Shown in pieces: positions 13,091 through 13,973 of a stretch of DNA of 13,973 nucleotides. The translations under genes and the position numbers were made by a program. Position 1 is the stretch's first letter; the number at the start of each line of letters is the position of its first letter. Under the pieces are notes generated by a model that saw only the letters and a list, made by a program, of their open reading frames with translations, was not told the DNA's origin and did no database searches. The DNA is taken from positions 1-13,973 of the forward strand of contig DASWAT010000087.1 of the NCBI GenBank assembly GCA_036390995.1, read 5' to 3'. This DNA comes from DASQQQ01 sp036390995. Lineage in GTDB: Bacteria > Actinomycetota > UBA4738 > HRBIN12.

Positions 13091-13146
13091 ACCTACGCCC
13101 GCGTGCGCATGACGCCGACGCGCTGCGCGAACAACACTACGTAGGT
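13091..13146. other. Nested inverted repeats between mutM and the next gene
   Basis: The 154-base gap 13045-13198 has no gene. ACCTACG at 13091-13097 pairs with CGTAGGT at 13140-13146. Between them GCGCA and TGCGC can form an inner stem. The structure might be an RNA element, an operator or part of the operon end. No U-tract and no convincing promoter hexamers were seen, and chance is quite possible in such GC-rich DNA. Confidence 0.25.
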
Positions 13147-13198
13147 CCCGCATGGATCGCTCATCCACGTGCGTCGCGGGATCGGAGGAGAGGGAGAA

Positions 13199-13973
13199 GT
13201 GCCGATCGATCTCGCTGCGCTGGCGGAGCACCGCTCGTTCGAAGACCGCCGGGCGGGGATCCGGGAACGGTTCCTCGCGCCGTCGATCGGAGGAGCCGCC
13301 ACCACCGCGATCCTCTCGGAGCCGCTCGCCGAACCCGCGCCGATGGGCTGGGTGGTGTGTCACTCGTTCTGGATCGAGCAGATCAACCTCGGTTGGTTCG
13401 ATGCGCAACTCGCGCGTGGGCTGGCCGCGGCCGGCTTCCCCGTGCTCCGGTACCACGGACAGGGGTACGGGGACAGCGACCGGGGCGTGGAGGAGATCGG
13501 CGTCGGCTCCCATCTCGGCGATGCGATCGACGCCGACCGGGTGCTGCGACAGGAGACCGGCATCGCGGTCGTGGGGTTCGCCGGCGCCCGATTCGGTGGC
13601 ACGGTTGCGGCGATGGCGGCGGATCGCTCGATGGCGGCGGCCGTGGCCATGCTCCAGCCGGCGGTACGGGGACGTGCCTACGTCCGATCCCTCGAGCGCA
13701 ATCTGTACCTCGAGCAGATGCCGACCAAGGGCGGGGGCGGTCCGGATGCCGCCGAGGGAGCCGACGACGGCGAGACGTTCGTGCTGCAACGGGAGAGCGT
13801 GAAGGAGGTGTCCGCCCTCGGTCTGCTCGATGAGCTCCGGTCGTTCCAGGGATCTTCCCTGGTGCTCCAGGTCTCTCGGACGTCCGAACCCCAGGCGGAC
13901 CTCAAGGGGCTCGTGGATCATCTCGGCAGCCTGGGGGGGCGGGTCTGCTTCGAGGTGGTCGAGGACCAGGAAG
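13199..13973 (+). CDS. Alpha/beta-hydrolase-fold protein, N-terminal part (3' end outside window), nucleophile Ser replaced
   Basis: The frame is open from GTG 13199 to the right edge, giving 258 residues. A GGAGGAG at 13184-13190 is well spaced for this start. The layout fits an alpha/beta-hydrolase: a strand and oxyanion-type turn at GWVVCHSFWIEQ (50-61), PVLRYHGQGYGDSD at 81-94 (the 'v...d..G.G.S' strand-turn), then the nucleophile elbow VVGFAGARFGGTVAA at 124-138. At the place of Ser in GxSxG there is Arg131 (GARFGG). Some hydrolase-like families, including the exosortase-associated ones, also have a GxRxG elbow, so this may be a family trait. A Gly/Asp-rich loop (178-191) precedes FVLQRESVKEV, and a later strand LVLQVSRTSEP (221-231) fits the usual position of the acidic residue. 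Substrate and role are unknown. Confidence 0.75.
   Translation, partial: MPIDLAALAEHRSFEDRRAGIRERFLAPSIGGAATTAILSEPLAEPAPMGWVVCHSFWIEQINLGWFDAQLARGLAAAGFPVLRYHGQGYGDSDRGVEEIGVGSHLGDAIDADRVLRQETGIAVVGFAGARFGGTVAAMAADRSMAAAVAMLQPAVRGRAYVRSLERNLYLEQMPTKGGGGPDAAEGADDGETFVLQRESVKEVSALGLLDELRSFQGSSLVLQVSRTSEPQADLKGLVDHLGSLGGRVCFEVVEDQE

Noticed and set aside
13152..13802. 216-codon plus-strand frame overlapping the hydrolase-like gene
   Set aside because: It is Ser/Arg-rich without motifs. The frame starting at 13199 has a good ribosome site and an alpha/beta-hydrolase pattern.
1..13973. CRISPR arrays, insertion sequences, tRNA or rRNA genes
   Set aside because: No regularly spaced short repeats, transposase motifs, terminal inverted repeats with flanking duplications, or cloverleaf-like stretches were seen. 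The only tandem repeats are coding (3789-4520).

Overview
The window comes from a high-GC bacterial chromosome, most likely an actinobacterium (Actinomycetota). The evidence is the gene order rsmD - coaD - DivIVA-like coiled-coil gene - yceD (DUF177) - rpmF - rnc - mutM, which matches the conserved actinobacterial locus. GTG starts, tightly coupled genes and apparent leaderless -10/ATG arrangements agree with this. Class or genus cannot be fixed from sequence alone. The mix of housekeeping genes with unusual neighbours suggests a lineage outside the well-studied Streptomyces/Mycobacterium groups.

Layout. (1) 2-3218, plus strand: a tightly packed metabolic run made of the C-terminal part of a Gfo/Idh/MocA-type oxidoreductase, a small cupin-like protein and a large molybdopterin-binding subunit of the xanthine dehydrogenase/CO dehydrogenase family. 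It ends in a perfect 28-bp palindrome. (2) 3273-5708, minus strand: an 811-residue protein that joins a degenerate response-regulator receiver domain, through one membrane helix, to a large probably extracytoplasmic part with an ASH/choice-of-anchor-D-like domain and three Cys-containing tandem repeats. A plausible sigma-70-type promoter lies upstream. (3) 5863-6640, minus strand: rpmB (ribosomal protein L28) preceded by a TlpA-like thioredoxin lipoprotein. (4) 6690-8957, plus strand: recG, divergent from the lipoprotein gene. It is followed by about 205 bases with no startable gene, which hold a remnant of a PAS sensor domain in the recG frame. (5) 9163-13044, plus strand: the core locus for 16S rRNA methylation, CoA synthesis, septum/cell-envelope growth, L32, RNase III and a formamidopyrimidine-DNA glycosylase family protein. 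(6) 13199 to the right edge: the start of an alpha/beta-hydrolase-fold protein without the usual nucleophile serine.

How the parts work together: the core locus is housekeeping (ribosome parts, rRNA processing and modification, CoA, DNA repair and replication-fork rescue). The left metabolic run probably oxidises a small organic substrate, but its electron-transfer subunits are not in view. The most unusual items are the receiver/TM/Ig-like fusion, the glycosylase whose catalytic N-terminal proline position is taken by the initiator methionine, the PAS remnant, the serine-less hydrolase and a set of palindromes near the 3' ends of genes. No CRISPR array, insertion sequence, tRNA or rRNA was seen.
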